A stretch of DNA of 64,000 nucleotides, taken from Torymus aiolomorphi (taxonomy: Eukaryota > Arthropoda > Insecta > Hymenoptera > Torymidae). Under the pieces are notes generated by a model. The model had not been told where the DNA came from. It made no database searches and saw nothing but the letters and a program-made list of their open reading frames with translations. The DNA lies in contig CM070873.1 in NCBI GenBank assembly GCA_036365515.1, positions 28,378,085 to 28,442,084 on the forward strand. Direction: 5' to 3'. The translations under genes were made by a program, and so were the position numbers. This document shows positions 39,501-52,716 of this stretch, piece by piece (position 1 is the stretch's first letter; every line of letters starts with the position of its first letter).

Positions 39501-42068
39501 CCTCGTACTGTAACAACAACGTGTGTTTGTCGAATCCACGCACGATGCAACCGGTAAATTATAATCAAAGACTCGGGGAGCGAATGAAGCCGCGTCGGGT
39601 TACACCGATGATACGCGCAGCGGCACGAAACAATCCTTTGGCCGCGCGCAATGTAACGGAATAATTCTCTCGCTTCCGCGTGCTCGCGCGCTCTCCTCTC
39701 TTTTTCTCTATGTCTGCCTGCCTGCGCCGCTCTCCGCTAATCTGCTTTCGCTCCGTGCCTTTGTCACCTTTTCCCTCGCGCACAGCGCGCCCGCGATACG
39801 TGTTTACATTTGGAGTGGAGGGAGAGAGAATTGGTTTTGCTTGGGGATTGCAGAGTAATGTATGTGGGTATGTGTGGGTGTGCATAGGTCGATGTCGTTT
39901 AGGATGATATGATTGTGATACACGTGCAAATCTGAGGATTGAGTATTCGTGTATAACGATGATAAAATGGGAAAGATAGTGTAAAAATATTATTACTAAT
40001 ACAAAAAAAAGAATTAGATCAGATTTGTCTTCAACAAATAATTTTGTCGAATTAAACTTGAATTTATTTAGGATTCGCTATTCCGTGTGGTGTATTTTTT
40101 TTTTCAATATATATTTCTTATTCTATTTATTTTATTGATTTTTATATTTCTTTCACGTGTTACTGTCAAATCAACTGTTCATAACGAATTTTAGAAATAC
40201 AACGTTTAAATTTATGCCAACTTATGCCTTAAATTAATTCAATTAAATTATAATTTCATGAAATCCTAAAAATATTATTCACCAACTACTGAGCTGCACT
40301 GTCAACATCGTCACCATATTTCTAAATATCCCAATTCTATAATCCCCTGTCACCCCGCCTCATTCCCTCGCTACACCACGCGTGTACACACCTTGTCTCT
40401 CTTAATCGTCGATAACAAACATCCCCACACACATATACACACGCACACAGTACTACTCACTTGTACTCCTCTCATCCACGCCCCCGCGCACACGCGCGCG
40501 CCGCCTCCGGGGTAATCGCGCCCATGCGCCCGTAGGCACGCGCAATCCTCTCTCACTCTCTCCCTCTTCCCCTCGATCAAAGGCACAGTCGAACGTGTGT
40601 GTGTGTATATATACACACCGGTACGGGCAGCCAGGCATTTCCTCTGCTCCGTTCGCGTCTTTGTCTTCGGAGGAGAGAGAGAGAAGCGCTTATGCACTCG
40701 GTTGCAAATTAAATTTTCACCTGCGGTTCGTGGCGCGGGAGGGAGGGAGAGATTTAATTAATGCTTTCGACGATCCGCGGAGGTGGTTGATTCGCGGGTG
40801 GATGGAGGTGAGGTACACACGTGTATCGTGTGCCTATCGAGTCGGATCTGTGTGTGTGTGTGTTGGATTCACGGTTCAGGGATTTGCCTTTTTCACGGGT
40901 GGAGGATTCGAGGTGGTTGGCTGTTGCTGGTAGGGCGAGGTGTACTGATTAATAGACTGATTCGTCGATCTGTACATTTTTATCGTAATAGAATTGAAGC
41001 TCTTTATAAAGAGTTTATACATCTTATGTGATTTGTTATTGATAGATTCTATAAATTCTGAGATTGGTAATCTATATGGTAACAATTTACTGTTAAACAT
41101 TGAATAATAAACTCTTGGTACATTAGTAACATTGTTAATTCAATCCTTAAAAAAACAAAAGTTACGTAGGAGCACATCTAAACAACAAAAACATTAATTC
41201 AACCACTCTTCCTATTATTAAAAAAATCTATATCTCAACCTATCCACCAAAGCCGTTAACTTTTCCCTCGGAAAGCTCCTCTTCATCCACCCGTCCGTCC
41301 ACTCATCCCAAAATCAACTCTGCCAGTCCTTAATTAGTTACACCGGGGCCCCCGCTGAACCAACAATCGCAATCGCAATCCCAGCGGCAGCAGCAGCAGC
41401 GTCGAAATGCCCGTCAATCTCGGCGCGCAAAGCGATTCGCCCGGGGAGCACAGACCTTCGCCCCGATAAATCAAAACCAGAATATCCGCGCCCCTCTATC
41501 TGTCTGTCTGCGCATCCGTTTACGTCGGTCGATCGGCCGCCGCCGCCGCGGGAGGTTTAGCCGGGATATGGTGTACACGTACGTACGCACGCGTCGCTAA
41601 ACCGTCGACTGTCCACTTAAGGGGCTCCACAGACGGTATATATAGGGGTATATCTCTGTGTGTGGGCTTTCCGTGTGTGTACGGTAACGGGATCTGCGTT
41701 AATCGTTCCATCTGCGGGGCAGATTAAGTGGTTTTATTGAGTGATATTGCTGGTTTACAGTTGGCACACGTGGTCCTGGATAAGATGATAGTTATCTTGA
41801 AATGTTGTGTAGTTAGTTATGTTGAAGGTTGGTTATTGTATGGTATAAGTCATGTTTTGTTCTATGAAGAGTTTGATTTGCAAAATAGGTATGATGTGGC
41901 TTGGAAAATTTAGGTTGTTCTAAATCTCAGCAAACTCAAGATGAGTAGAATTATTATAGACATTGTTGGTATGTTGGAAAGTTACTAATGAAGGTTTGGA
42001 ATGGTTCATTATTGGTTCTTAGAAGAAGATAAGCACATCTAAGATATTTAAAAAAATCTATTAGGTGT
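36589..42068. other. intergenic/intronic, no gene supported
   Basis: CpG-rich segments (37540-37900, 38600-39080, 39540-39800, 40480-40900, 41380-41700) alternate with AT-rich DNA. Minor repeats: AAT run at 38217-38236, CA/TACA run at about 37540-37562, CAG run at about 41385-41400. Frames up to 144 codons overlap one another; none is recognisable. Confidence 0.4.
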
Positions 42069-42076
42069 TTTTAATT

Positions 42077-42301
42077 ATAGGTCTGAAGTTTGCATTATTT
42101 GGACTGCAACGAAATAATATCTTACAATTAATTTAAGTTATTAAACAATCGATATTTTATCTAAAACTTTGTTAAAAAGTTATTTTATTCCATAAAACAC
42201 TAACTCTACACACAAAATTAATATTAATGAATATACCATGAAGCTAAATAATTTTTTGTTTTTATTTCGTTGCACTCCAACGTTGCGAACATCAGACCCA
42301 T
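42077..42301. mobile_element. hAT-like MITE, copy 1
   Basis: A 225 bp element with ends ATAGGTCTGAAGTTTGCA and TGCGAACATCAGACCCAT, then inverted TGCAACGAAATAA. The flanks TTTTAATT and ATTTAATT match 7 of 8, consistent with an 8-bp hAT target duplication. Related to the copies at 51259 and 59795. Confidence 0.85.
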
Positions 42302-42309
42302 ATTTAATT

Positions 42310-44933
42310 AGTCTATTTCCTGAGCTTTAAAAACATTATTTCAAGCAAATTTCCAAAAATAATTGTAAACATGATATTCTTGCAGTCATTTTAGGATGAG
42401 ATACATAAATAGCATTTATGTGAGAGGATTCATTTCATATTATAATATGTGAAGTAATATCGTTTGATATCGCAATTCAATTAAAATCTCTTTGAAATTA
42501 TAAAGTACCAATGCGATTGGCAAGATTTTCAGTGTATAAAATGCCGACGTCATTAATTTATTTATTTAATTGAAATGCGAATCCTCAACAGCTCGCATAG
42601 ATACCATCAGACAATCATAAACGTAAGATACGTGTCCAAAAATATTTAAAATCACTTCAAGAATTAATCACTCGTAACATGAGATTTTTCTTAACGAAAG
42701 AACTGTTTCAGGCAACCCTTTGATCCTCAACCACCTACCTCTAAAACCCTCGAAACCTTTTCACACATCCGCCAACTTCTCTCCGGCACTCTCTTAACAA
42801 AAGAAAAACCAACAAAAAAATAACAAGCGACCCTGAAAAAAATATATATATATTTATCCTCGCACAGTGCGAATATATCCCTCTGCCCCTTTGTGCAACG
42901 CATCTCCTCTCCTCCCTCGCCGCACGTCAGCCGTATCGGATTCGCGTTTGCGCGCCCGGCTTGGCTCGCAAAGAGCCAGGGAGTGAGAGATAGAGAGCCC
43001 GGAATTATGCGCGCGCTGCATTAACTGAGGTTGCGGAGCAGTCGTTGATAGGGGCAGGTGCTGCCGGATGAGCGAAGGTGTGTGGATGTAAATTCTTTTG
43101 ATGAGTAGTTTAGATGGAGATGTTTCTAGTTCTGATTTCGTTGAGCATTTGCATTGTAAATTTTACGTGCGATTCTTTAGCACTTTTTTAGATCTAGAGG
43201 TTTTGAAGATAGCAGGACGAATTCATAATTGAGCGTGATATATTTTTATATTTATAAAAAAAAAATAGTTTTCGTCACGTTTTTGTGAGATTTTTTATTC
43301 GTTCGTCGGAGGTGTCAGCGATATTGTGTTCGGTTTTTTAGAAATTGGAACATAAAATTCTTTGCCGTAAATAAATCTTTTGCTTGAGGTTTTTATTTTT
43401 GGTAAATAAAGTTTTCTTAAATACATTTTTTTTAAAATAATACTATTATAAAGAAGAAAAAAATTTAATAATAGACGTCATTAAAAATGCTAGAGAAACT
43501 ATAACGTACTTTTGCGACAATCTTCTCTTTGGTTCGAAAAGTTTTGATTATGCAATTTACCGTAAATGTGATAAAATAACTGATAATGAAGGAAAATAAC
43601 ATCCGGGTCTAATAACTCTGATTAAATATTAATTTTCATGAAGATGATTCGTCGTTTGAAGTGTACATGCTCTATATACATTACCTGCGGCTCAGCATTT
43701 GTCTTTATTTCATTCCCATAGATATTGCAATTTCACATAGAATTATATAATCAATTCGCATTTCGCTAACATGCTTACTATAAAGCTTTGTTAATAGCAT
43801 TGCCGAAATGAAAATTACGAGATTCATTAAAATTTGAATTCAAAGTAAACTCGTACGTACATTTGCGTCATTGAATATGATAATTACTAGTAACACGATT
43901 AGTTAAATGATAATTGCAATCCGTCCAACGAGAGCCAATTTAAAAATGAAAATGAATCTTAATTAAACATTTTGACTGTCAAAAAAATGTCTTCATCGAA
44001 AAATGATAATTTATGAAATTTTGTACGAGAATAACTAAAATGATCATTTTTATCAATTAAAGTACTTTTTATATAAAGTATAATTGTAAAGTAAATAATG
44101 ATTGCAACTGCTTCGTACAAGACTATCAACTTTATTTCTGATATTCCAAAGCGAGAAAACCGCCGTTGCAGTGACCGATAATTGCACGAGTATTCCGTAT
44201 TTTTCGTTCTGATAAGTGCAATGCCAGAGGCGAAGGTCGCGCAAGGCTGTTGCGTCTAAAAAAGATATACCTGCTTACGCCACGCCTTGCGCACTTGCCA
44301 TTGACGTAAACAAAAGCAAGAAAAGTATCGTACCACATGTCCAAGGCCGAACGTTCGAAACAATCTACCAGTAATATCCTTTTCGCGCTGCACTCTGTTC
44401 TGTGCTTCGACGCAATTAAGAGCAACAAACATGTCTGCATCAAATGTGAGGGTGCTTTGTTTACTCGTGTAATTTTTCCCTTCAATTAATTGGTACTGCA
44501 TGTATTAAATAATTTTTTTTAATGAAAGGTAGTTCGTACGATTTTATCGAATTACATAAATCTGCCGTATCATTAGTAAAACACTGCATGCAAATTAAAT
44601 TCTAATATGACCCTAAGAGTCTATAATTATATCTAATAATTGACAAAAAATATGTACAATTGTAACTTCTACTGTTATTCAATTTTGAATTGCTTTAATT
44701 GCTGGGATTGGCAGTGATTTTTTTTATATCGGATATATTAAGTTTTTTATACGCACTTCAACCGTAAAGAATAATACCTTTGATTTCATTTATTGCTTTC
44801 AGCCTAAAATATATCCTATAAACCTGTTTGCATAAACAAGTCGTCGATCAATAAATTTCTCAACTTACAAATATTTGTCTTTTATAATAAAAAAAAAGGT
44901 TTATGGGTAACCTATTTAAATCAGAAAACATTA
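42310..44933. other. intergenic/intronic; one weak coding-like patch
   Basis: Mostly AT-rich. At 44132-44501 (minus strand) a GC-richer patch keeps two overlapping open frames (117 and 81 codons). The 81-codon frame ends near AAGCAG|GTATAT, which could be a splice donor. I recognise no domain, so it is only a candidate exon. Confidence 0.3.
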
Positions 44934-44952
44934 TTAAGGTGGCTCCGGCGCG

Positions 44953-44986
<34 letters not shown>

Positions 44987-45584
44987 TAATTTGTGAAACA
45001 ATATAATTTGAAACAAGGGTTCTTGAAGTAACAAAACAATTTCTTTTCAGAGAAATTTGAATATTATTAAAGAAGATATCGCCAATTGAAAAAAAAAAAT
45101 CAACAAAACCAATAAATCTTTTTCATTTTTCATCCGATTTAATTTGCAAGGTCTCATTTTATTCCTTGTTCAATCTCAGGGGGAGGTAGCGATATAAAAA
45201 TTCGAAAATTTTCAAAACCTGCAGAGTTATAAGCAATTGTTTATAAAATTCAGTCACAAATCTACAAACAATTGCTTATAGCTTAGCAGGTTTTAAACAT
45301 TTTCGAATTTTTATATAGTTACCTTCCCCTGAAATTGAACAAGGAATAAAATAAGCCTTTGCAAAATAAAATTAGATAAAAAATAAAAAAGATTTATTGG
45401 TTTTGTTGATTTCTTTTCAATTGGCGATATCTTCTTTAAGAATATTCAAATTTCTTTGAAAACAATTTTTTTTATTACTTCAAGAACCCTTGTTTCATAC
45501 TATATTGTTTCTCAAATTATAACATGTGAAGTAAGCATCGTAAAAAATTTGTAAATTTATATATACACATATATCGCACCTTAA
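44934..45584. mobile_element. 651 bp TTAA-flanked foldback element
   Basis: Bounded by TTAA with ends GGTG/CACC. The arms contain GGGTTCTTGAAGTAA-type blocks and a GGTCTCATTTTATTCC block also found in the 33805 element, linking the two as one family. A (CA)n run (44954-44985) lies in the left tip only, so the arms have diverged there. Non-coding. Confidence 0.8.
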
Positions 45585-48500
45585 AGCGTTGTTAAAAATA
45601 TTATCTTACCTGTTCCCTTACCCCACAATCGTTATAATACTCATCACCGCACGTATCCCAACCCACCCGATTCCTCCACGACCGCCCACGGGCGCTGAAA
45701 ATAAACGCCGGGCGCTCGCGGGGCCGTCGACCTTGTCTCCCGAACCTCCTGCTTTCTCCATTCCGATCGACCTCCTCCTCCTTCTCTTTCTGCTTCCGAG
45801 GCAACGGCCTATACTTTTCCTTTCTCGGCCGCGACGGTCAAGGTCGCGCCGGCCCTCCGGCCATCCTTTACCACGACGTCGGATCGGAATGAAATCCTTC
45901 TGAGGATGAACGCGCGTGATGCAACGGGTCATTGATTTGCCGTGGTGGTTTGCATAATTTTGTAGGAGTATTGGTTGCGTAAAGGCTTCGGCGTTTGATC
46001 TATTTTTTTTCTCAGAATGGAGAAAGTCGTGCGTGAATGGTATAGGGCATTGTGGCTGGGGAAGATTTATGGACGTTATATTCGACTGTTACGTGTTGTA
46101 AAAGAGCGAAAAGTGGGGTTTTCGAATCTGCTTGTCGATCTTTCTGCTGATGCGTAACGAAAAAAAGATGATTTAACGATAGTGACGTAGTTATAAAAAT
46201 GTATGATTAAATGAGCGGATCCCTGACTAATTAAACAACTGTAAAAGTACGTGGAATACGAACGACACGTATTAGAAATTGCGCAGCTTTTGCCGGTAAA
46301 AGTTGAATCGTCGTTCGGTTTTTACGCTCGCTGTATACATTACTATATATGTATACGCATGCATCGGCAAACATGGAAATATTTGATATTAACTTTCTAA
46401 TGCAGACACCGGGGCACATTTGCACTCGCCGTAAAAACTACGCAACGCGTAGTCTACTTTCTTCGCGTATGCATGGCATTAATGGAAAACGGCTACCTCG
46501 CAACAATGCGGACGCCGCGCGCGACTCGCAATATCTGGGTATAAAAATTAAATCGCCGCACTGCGATCGCAAATATCAAAAGCCGGCGACGTATCGATAC
46601 ACGACGTTATATTATCAGAGCGCGCGGGCCGAAAATAAATCTGCATATTTATAAAGCCCGCTTTTTTAATACTTTAACGCTCGTCGTCGATAAACGCGGC
46701 TCATTTTAACGAAAAAGAAAAAACAAGAGCGGCGCGTTAATTTACAAAGCGAGAGAACGCGTCGTTCCCTTTGTAATCCTGTAACGAACGGCAATTCGAT
46801 AGCACGCGCGCGCTCAGATTTCGCGTTTTATATGAGGCGACGAAAAAATTCCGATACGTCGGGACGCGAAAATGAAAATCCGTTATAACGATGATTTACG
46901 TATGTGTGTAAGCGCATATGGCACGTGTGTGTGTGTATATATAACGCGAAAATCGGAAAAAGTTTCGTTAGAGGTCGCCGTGCGAGTGGTTGTCTATTTG
47001 CGGTAGACGAGTACTATAACTCGCAGGTTTTGTTCGGGGCTGCTGGATTTTCTGTTTGGTCTGTTGAGTGTTTTGTAAAATCGAGGGTGTTGTTAAATAA
47101 ACGGATTTGTTTGACGGGGAGTGGGGGCTTTTGGTCGGGATTAGTTCGAAAAGGTATGAGCTGCGAATTGTTTTGTCAAGTGATTTTTCAGGCATTTTAC
47201 GGTGAAAAAATCCACGTGGTGGTATTGTATATTTGGTTACACAATAATCAACTTTCTATATTACTCGTTGTATAATTTGTAGAGCGAGGAGAAAATGTGG
47301 CTATTGTTACCCGACATTTAGTCTTATTAATTGTAGCATTAGTAAATTATTGTTACGCTTATCATAATGATGGCTGAGCACAAGATAATACACTACATTC
47401 CGTAATAACACATAGGAAACATACAGTTTCATTCTTACAACTTAACCTCCTAGTATCTGTTGTAATGCGTATTTTAGAGTAATTTTGCGTATTAATATCT
47501 ACATTGATAAAATCAAGCAATCAAAATTTATCTTAAAATTAAATCAATCACGAAGTAGCCCGCGATTTTCGTATATCATCTTATATAACGAGGATAATTT
47601 ATAAATCGCGAAAGATTCTTTATTCCCGGCCCAGAAATTTTAACTAAGCCAATAACACAACAAAAAATAGTTCATGCTTTGATCTGAAAGTACACCATCT
47701 CACATACCATTCGTTACGCGCAGAATCCATTCCACAAATAAATCATTTACCCAATAATTAACGGAAATAAATTTTTTACTCCTGTATCCAAAATCGATCT
47801 TCCTTGTTTTCATACCCGATTCGCAAATAAAAAAAAGACTACAGCTACTGCAAAGTACTTTCAGTCTCTCTCACCTATTACGCAACTCCGGCCCGCTCGC
47901 TCCGAAACCAGCAGAATCACAATTCCGCGAATTTCTCTTCCACGCGTCATGTATACGTATCCATTGCTCCTTTTTTCTCTTTCTTCAGCTCCGCTGCATC
48001 TCCAGCGAGAGATTGATTTTCACCTGGCGGCCGCCCGCGGAGACGAAGCGAGACGTCAGGAAGCCGCGCGGCGCAGCAAAAAAGACTGCAAAAGAGATCG
48101 AGATGACGGATCGCGACGGGCACTCGACTGGGGAGGGAGAGAGAGGAGAGAGAGAGAGGAGAAACCGGACGGCGGCTGTGTGTTGACGTTTGATCGCAGC
48201 TGAAAGCGAAGTGAAGTGTTGGCTTTGTTGGCTGTCTAACTGCGATGATAAAATTAATGGGGTAGAGGTGAGCAGTGTGAATGTGCGTATTTAATTGTAG
48301 CCGTCTCTTGTAGGTATTTTTGTTCTTTAAAAGTATTGTACATTTTTTAGGAGTTTGGAGAAAGGATCATTTACACTTTTTAATCAGTCATTTTAATTTT
48401 CAATGCTGTATTTTAACAAATATTTGATTATAATCGTGTTTATATTTTTGATAAATTAAATTAACTAATGTAGTAAATTCGAAACTATAGAAAGTAATGT

Positions 48501-50690
48501 GAACTATATATTCTAGATTTATCTACAAAAGTTCACTTTTCGATCAACTTTCTAAAATGCGTTTTTGATTTTATATTGCAGTGGATTGATTGCCCAATCT
48601 GCCGACAAAAGTTTAATAACCGCGCTACAAATAAATTAAATGTAAAATATGAAAAATATTTTACAGAAACTCTCATCATTTTTTTTTTTAATTACATAAA
48701 TATTTATTTTATCATTTTATAAATTAATAGTAAAATAGCTACCGATTTATAGTTATGCAAACAATCGTATTTCCGAAGATTGGGAAAATAAAGAATAACT
48801 AAATTAGCTGATAACGCCTAAAGTATTATTTAATGTCTTTGAACATGTATAAAATATTGTCAGCATTGTTGTTCAAGAAAATTCGTAATGTTTTCAGAAG
48901 TGAAATGTTCACGGCAACTACAAAATACATTATTTAAAAATATGACGGTCATTACAACAGTAATAGAATTGTCATTTTGCGCCTGTTTCAGTGTTGAAAC
49001 TGTGGGCATTCTTTTTATCGGTGCACATTAAAAAAATTTACCTTACCGATGATTGATGGCAAAAATATTAAACTCCGTGAAAATGCGCTTTCAAATATTT
49101 TTCCTCGGTGTCTCGGCGGTACGATGATCTCGGCAGAATTTTTTTTTTTCTACAGAGCATCAAAAACATTGTGCATTCTAAAATCGACACTTACGCGAGC
49201 TTTGTATCCGCATCTATATATAAATTCGAAAGTCGCTCATACGTGCGCGCGACTGTATAATTTATTCATTAAAACGCGCGCAATTACAAAAATCATCGAA
49301 TCCTGGCGCAACGCAGCCTCGTTACGGAACGAACGAACGGCAAGTGCTTCGGACTTTACGTACATATATAATGCATATATCTATATGCGTCTCTGTGTGT
49401 GAGGTAAGAAGGGAACGCATATATACAAAGTGGAGCACAAACAATAATTAGATTTTTTTCCTCGAAGGACATTAGCATATCTTTCTATCAAGACAATCGC
49501 GAGCTGAACACGTGTGCACACCGAGTATCGCACATTTGTTGTATTATGGTATGGCGAGTGGTGCTATAATAATAATAATATACTCTTGGGCAAGCGCGCG
49601 GTACTTGCGCCGGCAATAAAAAGGTGTTGGATGTGTAACGCGCACCCGATGGCGCGTTTACTTTTTGCACGGGATTCGTTGTGGAGTAACCAAACACCTT
49701 CTTTTTGGAAACTTTTTAGGAATTCGGAGCCGCAGCAATTTTGAAACGACGCGTTACGAAAACTTGCGAATTTCCGCTGAGTAATTACGTTACATTAATT
49801 ACTAAATGTTAAACGAGTTGCACCTTTTACAGTAACACTGCGGAAATTAATTTTATAAACGAATCTAATGGAATTTTAACTAATTCAGTAAAATAGAATC
49901 GACTTGTTATGTTATTTCCGAAACGAAGGTTTATTGGAAATATGTTGAGCTTATCATTCATTTGCATTTGTGAATGTAACAACAGTCGAAACGATCAAGT
50001 TCTCCCAATTCCAGACGCAACCTGATGAATATATTTAACTTATACATTCAATTTCAACAAGCTGTTTGTTCAACTCAATAATTTATAACAATAATTAGTT
50101 ATTGACTTTTACAAATAAATTAGATTACAGAAGTAAATCCGAAAAGAGCACTTTAATATAAATAAATATGCAAGATGCTAGACGAAAACAGTCTAATTTT
50201 AATGAAATAGACCGTTTAGATCATAGGTGAATGAATGGTTGATTTACGGCGCAATTTTTTATGCATGAAACTTTCGGCAATGCATCGATCAATATCTATT
50301 AAAAACTCTCAAAAAAAACTTGTATAATTTTTTGCATTTAGGTTATCGAATCTTCATTTAGAAATCTTTCGTGTCAATATTCATTTAAAAAATATTCATA
50401 AACACTTCGAGCATGAATGTTTGAAAAAAAAAGAACTAAATCTAAAAAATCCGAATTGAAAATTTACATAACTTAACACCTTTTTAGCATTTCATATTAC
50501 ATTTTTTACGTATAAAGTGTGCAACAAATTTGTCGCTCTTCCATTCCTCCTCTGCAAACTTTTCCCGTTTCTTCCCAAAAAAATATAGAAAACCTATTGG
50601 CAATTCATTGGTAATCAATTTTCTCACACCAATATAAAATACCAACGTACAATATTGAATTATCATCAATCTATACAAATGGTTATATAA
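45585..50690. other. intergenic/intronic, no gene supported
   Basis: CpG-rich at 45640-45920, 46430-46870 and 47990-48200; AT-rich elsewhere (48300-49000, 49800-50690). ATA/AAT runs near 49570. Frames are short, overlapping and unrecognised. Confidence 0.4.
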
Positions 50691-50935
50691 TACAATGATT
50701 ATTCAATTTTTCATGTACAAAGATAATAATTTATTTACTAGAGAATTTCAATTAAAAGTTATAAAACAGTATAACAAAAATAGTGTGTTGGAGAAATTAC
50801 TGGACTACGTTGTAATAGTATATTTCGATACAAGTGTGAAAGTATTGATTCTAGCACGAGCTACTGATCTTTATTTATCAGAAATCTTCATAAGAAATTA
50901 CAATATATTTGAATCGTTTGTGCGAATGATCAAAC

Positions 50936-51100
50936 TTAAGAGATCGTTTGATTGGTAGTAAGGTTCTTCTTATTAATCGAAATGTAGGGAATAAGACCGG
51001 CATCTTTGGGATCTCCCGAGATATGGCCAATAATGTCATATGTCAAGAGTTTCAGGGCGATGAAGCCCCCGAAGCCTGGTTGACCGCGGAGCATGAGCTA
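50936..51100 (-). pseudogene. coding-like fragment, unidentified
   Basis: On the minus strand a ~50-codon segment after an in-frame TAG reads with protein-like composition (it contains GQPGFGGFIALKLL, then DIIGHISGDPKDAGLIPY) and ends at TAA 50936-50938. The same frame continues upstream of the TAG to about 51180 (containing VPFINTQEIVTSPPSLL). That suggests an exon remnant with a stop, or two exons. Its base composition differs from the AT-rich left flank. I do not recognise the family, and a chance frame is possible. Confidence 0.3.
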
Positions 51101-51258
51101 AGCACCGCTGAGTAGTGACGGCGGACTGGTCACAATTTCCTGGGTGTTGATGAACGGGACTGTTGTCTGGCCGTCGTCTCTGGAGTTTCATATACACGGA
51201 AAGAAGTAGGCAGCTCTATAGGCCGTGCAAAGCAACGGCGCGAGCAGCGTGCTCTTTG

Positions 51259-51482
51259 ATGGGTCTGAAGTTTGCAACGTTGTAGTGCAACGAAATAAAA
51301 AAATATTTGATATTCCTTCAAGTTTATAATAACTAATATTAATTTTGCGTGTAGGTTTATGGTTTTGTAGTATCAAATAACTTTAAAACAAAGATTTAGA
51401 TGAATTTTCCATTGCTTAATAACATTAATTAATTGTAAAAGATTATTTCGTTGCACTCCAACGATGCAAACTTCAGACCCAT
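51259..51482. mobile_element. hAT-like MITE, copy 2, with perfect 8-bp duplication
   Basis: A 224 bp element with ends ATGGGTCTGAAGTTTGCA and TGCAAACTTCAGACCCAT, flanked by identical GCTCTTTG octamers (51251-51258 and 51483-51490). An 8-bp duplication and short TIRs are hallmarks of hAT elements. No transposase. The perfect duplication implies this is the youngest of the three copies. Confidence 0.92.
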
Positions 51483-51490
51483 GCTCTTTG

Positions 51491-52716
51491 CAGCGCGTGG
51501 GGACGTGCGCGTAAGTCTATTTGAGCATCGAGCTGGGACGTGCATTTTGCACGGCCTATCGGGGTGCAAACGGCATGCGCCAGCTCAATTGCGCGTAGAC
51601 GCGCTATGGCTGGCAGCGCAGCAGCGCCTGGCGGCGCTCGGGCCCATCCTGCATGTACGTGACAGAGACAGACAACATAGACGAGCGCCTATAGGCTATA
51701 CTACTATGTGTATACGTATAGTATAGTCTGCCTCTTTGAACATTATTTTCTATATAAATCTTCGGGTTTATTCTGTTGCATGTAACCCGAATCTTAAGGT
51801 TAACATTCTATAAAAGTAAAATGACTCTTTTAAATCCATTTGTTTAAACAAAAAAGCTTAAAATAATACAACATGATTTTTTGATATTAAATAATTTTTT
51901 CTTAAAAATCGAAGTAGTTTTAAGAATCATAAGTTAGAGTTATAAATTATCTCAATGTTTTTTTTAGCCAACGATTATTTATAGTGACACACTTAAATCT
52001 TAAGTTAAAGTTACACTTGTTTACATTAGGAGTTAAATTGGAATTAAAAGAAGAATAAAAAAAGTTTTTTTTTTTTTTTTTTTTCGTTTTGATAGTCAAT
52101 GTCACCTTCATCAGAACTATGAAAACTGAATCTGCTTATTCAAGAGTCTTTAATTAATGGTACTAAAATTACCAATTTGTCCGTACATCCTTAATGATTC
52201 AAACCTAACCACGAAAAAGAAGAAGAAGAAGATTACCAACTCTAGACAGGCACACAAAATGAAAAATTTATTTTTATCTTTCTTCTTATTCTTTTAGTTT
52301 TTTAATAACTTTTTAGTGGAAAGAGGATCGGTTTAAACAGAAATCTGGAGTAATATTGATTTTGCTCTGGAGGATTGGCCCTCATCAGATCCTCTTTGCA
52401 GAAAAAAAAATAAGTCTGATTAAGTTTGATCTCAATCTGTGATCCGGATCTCTGACACTCTGCTAGTGAGTTTAGCTTGCGAGAGCAATACTTTATTTTG
52501 AAACATATAGTATTTTTCTTGATGCCCTGGTTGAAAGTACGTGGTTTCGCCATTGTTTTCGATGGCGAAAGAAGGACATTTAACCATTGATTCTGAGTTG
52601 GTAACTAGGCAACTGTAGACTTTATTAATAGATTGTTTTAGAGGTTTTGTCAACATATTCAAAGTCATTAATTAACCTATATTTACAACAAAAACTATCA
52701 CTTCTGATCATCAAGG
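51491..52716. other. intergenic, no gene supported
   Basis: GC-rich to about 51730. A short segment there (GCACGGCCTAT near 51560) is the complement of one on the other side of the hAT MITE (ATAGGCCGTGC near 51215), so an older inverted repeat may surround it. The rest is AT-rich. Two overlapping minus-strand frames (52302-52668) look protein-like but match nothing I know. Confidence 0.35.

Noticed and set aside
50695..50958. 87-codon plus-strand frame
   Set aside because: AT-rich and protein-like at a glance, but no known domain, no supporting signals, and it overlaps the minus-strand coding-like patch.
52302..52668. Possible retrotransposon polyprotein tail (MLTKPLK-like start)
   Set aside because: Resemblance to a copia-type C-terminus is limited to a few residues; no LTR, RT or integrase nearby.
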